Part shown: positions 62,865 through 64,000 of the stretch, one piece after another | Numbering within the stretch: the first letter of the stretch is position 1 | How the letters are laid out: each line of letters starts with the position of its first letter | NCBI RefSeq assembly: GCF_003258705.1 | Contig: NZ_CP029480.1 | Span: forward strand, 124,001 to 188,000 | Direction of reading: 5' to 3' | Source of the DNA: Arcticibacterium luteifluviistationis | GTDB lineage: Bacteria > Bacteroidota > Bacteroidia > Cytophagales > Spirosomataceae | DNA: 64,000 nucleotides | Made by a program: the position numbers and the translations under genes | The notes under the pieces: generated by a model | What the model saw: only the letters and a program-made list of their open reading frames with translations | Database searches by the model: none | Told to the model about the DNA's origin: nothing

Positions 62865-63629
62865 TTATGGCATCTCAACTACCGTTTCTGAGAGTTTTTT
62901 TTGAAGCGAATTAAGGTACTCAGAAATACTCCATGCCAGTTTGTAACCATTTGATTTAAGCTCAATTCCTCCAATAATTTCGGGTTCCGTTTTGAATTGA
63001 AATTGAGTTTCATTACCAATTATTTCAATCAAAGCATTTTTAATGTCTGCTTGTTGATTTTCAGGTAAGTCAAAAGCAGTATTAATAAGAATAGAACCTT
63101 GAAATTTCGATTTGAATGCCTCTATAAATTGTTTCTTTTCTTCTTTTCCCAAATCATTTATACGCTGGATAAAAAATTTACCTAGTTGCTCTTCCAAACT
63201 CCCATTTGAAAGGTCCGTAAGTGTTTTTCTTGCTATCGCAAAAACTTCCTTTTGTGTCTTTTGAGCAATGTCTAAGCTTTGGCTCTCCTGCATTTCTGCT
63301 AAGGACTTTTCAAATTTAGAGCGTAACTCATTCGCCTCCTTTTTTACAGATTCAAGGAGTCTTTGTCGCTCTTGCTTAGTTTCGGAAATAGCTTTATCCA
63401 TAAGGCCTCGTTTTTCTTTATCGAAGGTCTCATTTTTTTTACTGAATTCAGCCTGTTCTTTTTTTGCCAAAGCGTCTTTAGCCTCCGCATCTTTTATGTG
63501 CCCTTCTATCTTTTTTTCTCGTTCGTCAATAGCCTTAAGTATGGGTTTATAAAGAAACCGCTTAAGTAACCATACCAAAACTATGAAGTTAATAATCTGG
63601 GCTATTACTGTGAACCAATTAATCTGCAT
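62865..63629 (-). CDS. atpF: N-type F-ATPase b subunit with delta-like extension
   Basis: The start was set at ATG 63627-63629 (MQINWFTVIAQIINFIVLVWLLKRFLYKPI), 11 bp after atpE; a longer frame would overlap atpE. 254 residues, much longer than a usual 160-residue b subunit. A transmembrane helix is followed by a long charged coiled coil (about 32-130) and a C-terminal domain (about 130-250) resembling the delta subunit, including the tail EIIGGIELKSNGYKLAWSISEYLNSLQKKL. Fusion of b and delta functions explains the absence of atpH. Confidence 0.9.
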   Translation of the reverse strand: MQINWFTVIAQIINFIVLVWLLKRFLYKPILKAIDEREKKIEGHIKDAEAKDALAKKEQAEFSKKNETFDKEKRGLMDKAISETKQERQRLLESVKKEANELRSKFEKSLAEMQESQSLDIAQKTQKEVFAIARKTLTDLSNGSLEEQLGKFFIQRINDLGKEEKKQFIEAFKSKFQGSILINTAFDLPENQQADIKNALIEIIGNETQFQFKTEPEIIGGIELKSNGYKLAWSISEYLNSLQKKLSETVVEMP

Positions 63630-63640
63630 CCTTATGTAGT

Positions 63641-63907
63641 TTATTGAACAATGAAATTCCAAAAGGGATTGGCAAAAATGAGAATCATAGAAACCACGAA
63701 ACAATAGATGGCGGTTGATTCAATCATGGCCAAACCAACGAATAATGTTCTTGTAATCGTGGGTGCAGCGTCTGGCTGCTGTGATATAGAGCCTAATGCT
63801 GCTGATACTGCTTTTCCTTCACTTAATGCCGGGAACATACATCCAATTCCCGTTGTGAGCCCTGCAGTTATAATTGATGCTACTGCAATGATTGTTACAC
63901 TATCCAT
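63641..63907 (-). CDS. atpE: N-type F-ATPase c subunit (proteolipid)
   Basis: An 88-residue hairpin of two membrane helices. Helix 1 has GIGCMFPALSEGKAVSAALGS with E30; the loop has SQQPDA; helix 2 has GLAMIESTAIYCFVVSMILIF with E63, S64, T65 and Y68. ESTxxY is the set that ligates Na+ in sodium c-rings. E30 stands where Na+ rings of the Ilyobacter type have Gln, giving a carboxylate in each helix, as is characteristic of N-type rings. Ion choice (Na+ or H+) cannot be settled here. Confidence 0.93.
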   Translation of the reverse strand: MDSVTIIAVASIITAGLTTGIGCMFPALSEGKAVSAALGSISQQPDAAPTITRTLFVGLAMIESTAIYCFVVSMILIFANPFWNFIVQ

Positions 63908-63938
63908 TTTAATCTTCTTTATTGTTTAATAATACTGT

Positions 63939-64000
63939 CTATTTGTTCTCTTTTACACTACCCTGTACTGCAGCAGCAATGTAAACTGTTGCTAATATGC
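63939..64000 (-). CDS. atpB: F-ATPase a subunit, C-terminal end (cut by window edge)
   Basis: The last 20 codons, ILATVYIAAAVQGSVKENK, end at a TAG (complement of 63939-63941). The hydrophobic LATVYIAAA end and the position 31 bp before atpE match subunit a of N-type ATPases. The rest, including the key Arg, lies outside the window. Confidence 0.8.
   Translation of the reverse strand, partial: ILATVYIAAAVQGSVKENK

Noticed and set aside
63630-63704. 25-codon N-terminal extension of the ATPase b subunit
   Set aside because: It overlaps atpE and is not hydrophobic-helix sequence; MQINWFTVIAQ is the family start.
1-64000. CRISPR arrays, rRNA and tRNA genes, complete insertion sequences
   Set aside because: No regularly spaced repeats, rRNA or cloverleaf signatures, and no intact transposase with terminal inverted repeats were seen.

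Overview
This window is chromosomal DNA from a member of the Bacteroidota, probably a Cytophagales- or Flavobacteria-like free-living, aquatic glycan degrader. The evidence is a SusC/SusD pair, two giant secreted proteins with type IX secretion (T9SS) sorting tails, a lipoprotein sensor kinase with periplasmic propeller repeats, TANNTTTG-type promoters, few Shine-Dalgarno sites and AT-rich intergenic DNA. No rRNA, tRNA or CRISPR array was seen. The genus cannot be fixed from the sequence alone.

Layout. (1) 1-4.4 kb, minus strand: an AraC regulator, a MoaF-like lipocalin, a SAM methyltransferase, two SnoaL/NTF2-fold proteins, an MsrQ-like haem membrane protein and a truncated FAD reductase. 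(2) 5.2-20.4 kb: a polysaccharide utilisation locus. A SusC/SusD pair sits behind a tandem LacI-type operator. Facing it is a tightly packed operon of exported GH2, GH117, AldA-like aldehyde dehydrogenase, crotonase and cytoplasmic GH2, with a divergent membrane TPR-HTH regulator. (3) 20.4-23 kb: a YbjQ-family protein with a small membrane protein, and an NhaB antiporter. (4) 23.3-39.5 kb: two copies of a module made of a stand-alone LytTR protein followed 2 bp later by a secreted protein of about 2000 residues. They flank a 1023-residue hybrid sensor kinase, and paired palindromes lie in the shared control region. (5) 39.8-47.4 kb: an L-rhamnose mutarotase, a sulfatase, a cation/proton antiporter and a fused sulfatase-GH78 rhamnosidase, which suggests use of a sulfated rhamnose-containing polymer such as ulvan.

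(6) 47.5-48.7 kb: a decayed tyrosine recombinase and a decayed excisionase-like HTH gene, relics of a mobile element. (7) 49-59 kb: a stress and envelope island with an HMA-AraC hybrid regulator, a triple-BON protein behind a perfect 19-bp hairpin, baeRF-like, OsmC, DUF2892, Dps, HPF/RaiA, an acidic protein, an AI-2E family permease, two L,D-transpeptidases, SHOCT, a porin and YceI. (8) 59.5-60.3 kb: three truncated genes side by side (a conserved secreted protein, a ROK kinase tail, a DUF302 gene). (9) 60.3-64 kb: the last part of an N-type F-ATPase operon (a partial, c, b, alpha, gamma; no delta).

The strongest candidates for something undescribed are the twin LytTR/giant-protein modules around one sensor kinase, and the GH2-GH117-ALDH-crotonase-GH2 operon, whose two GH2 enzymes both have Glu in place of the near-invariant Asn before the acid/base Glu.
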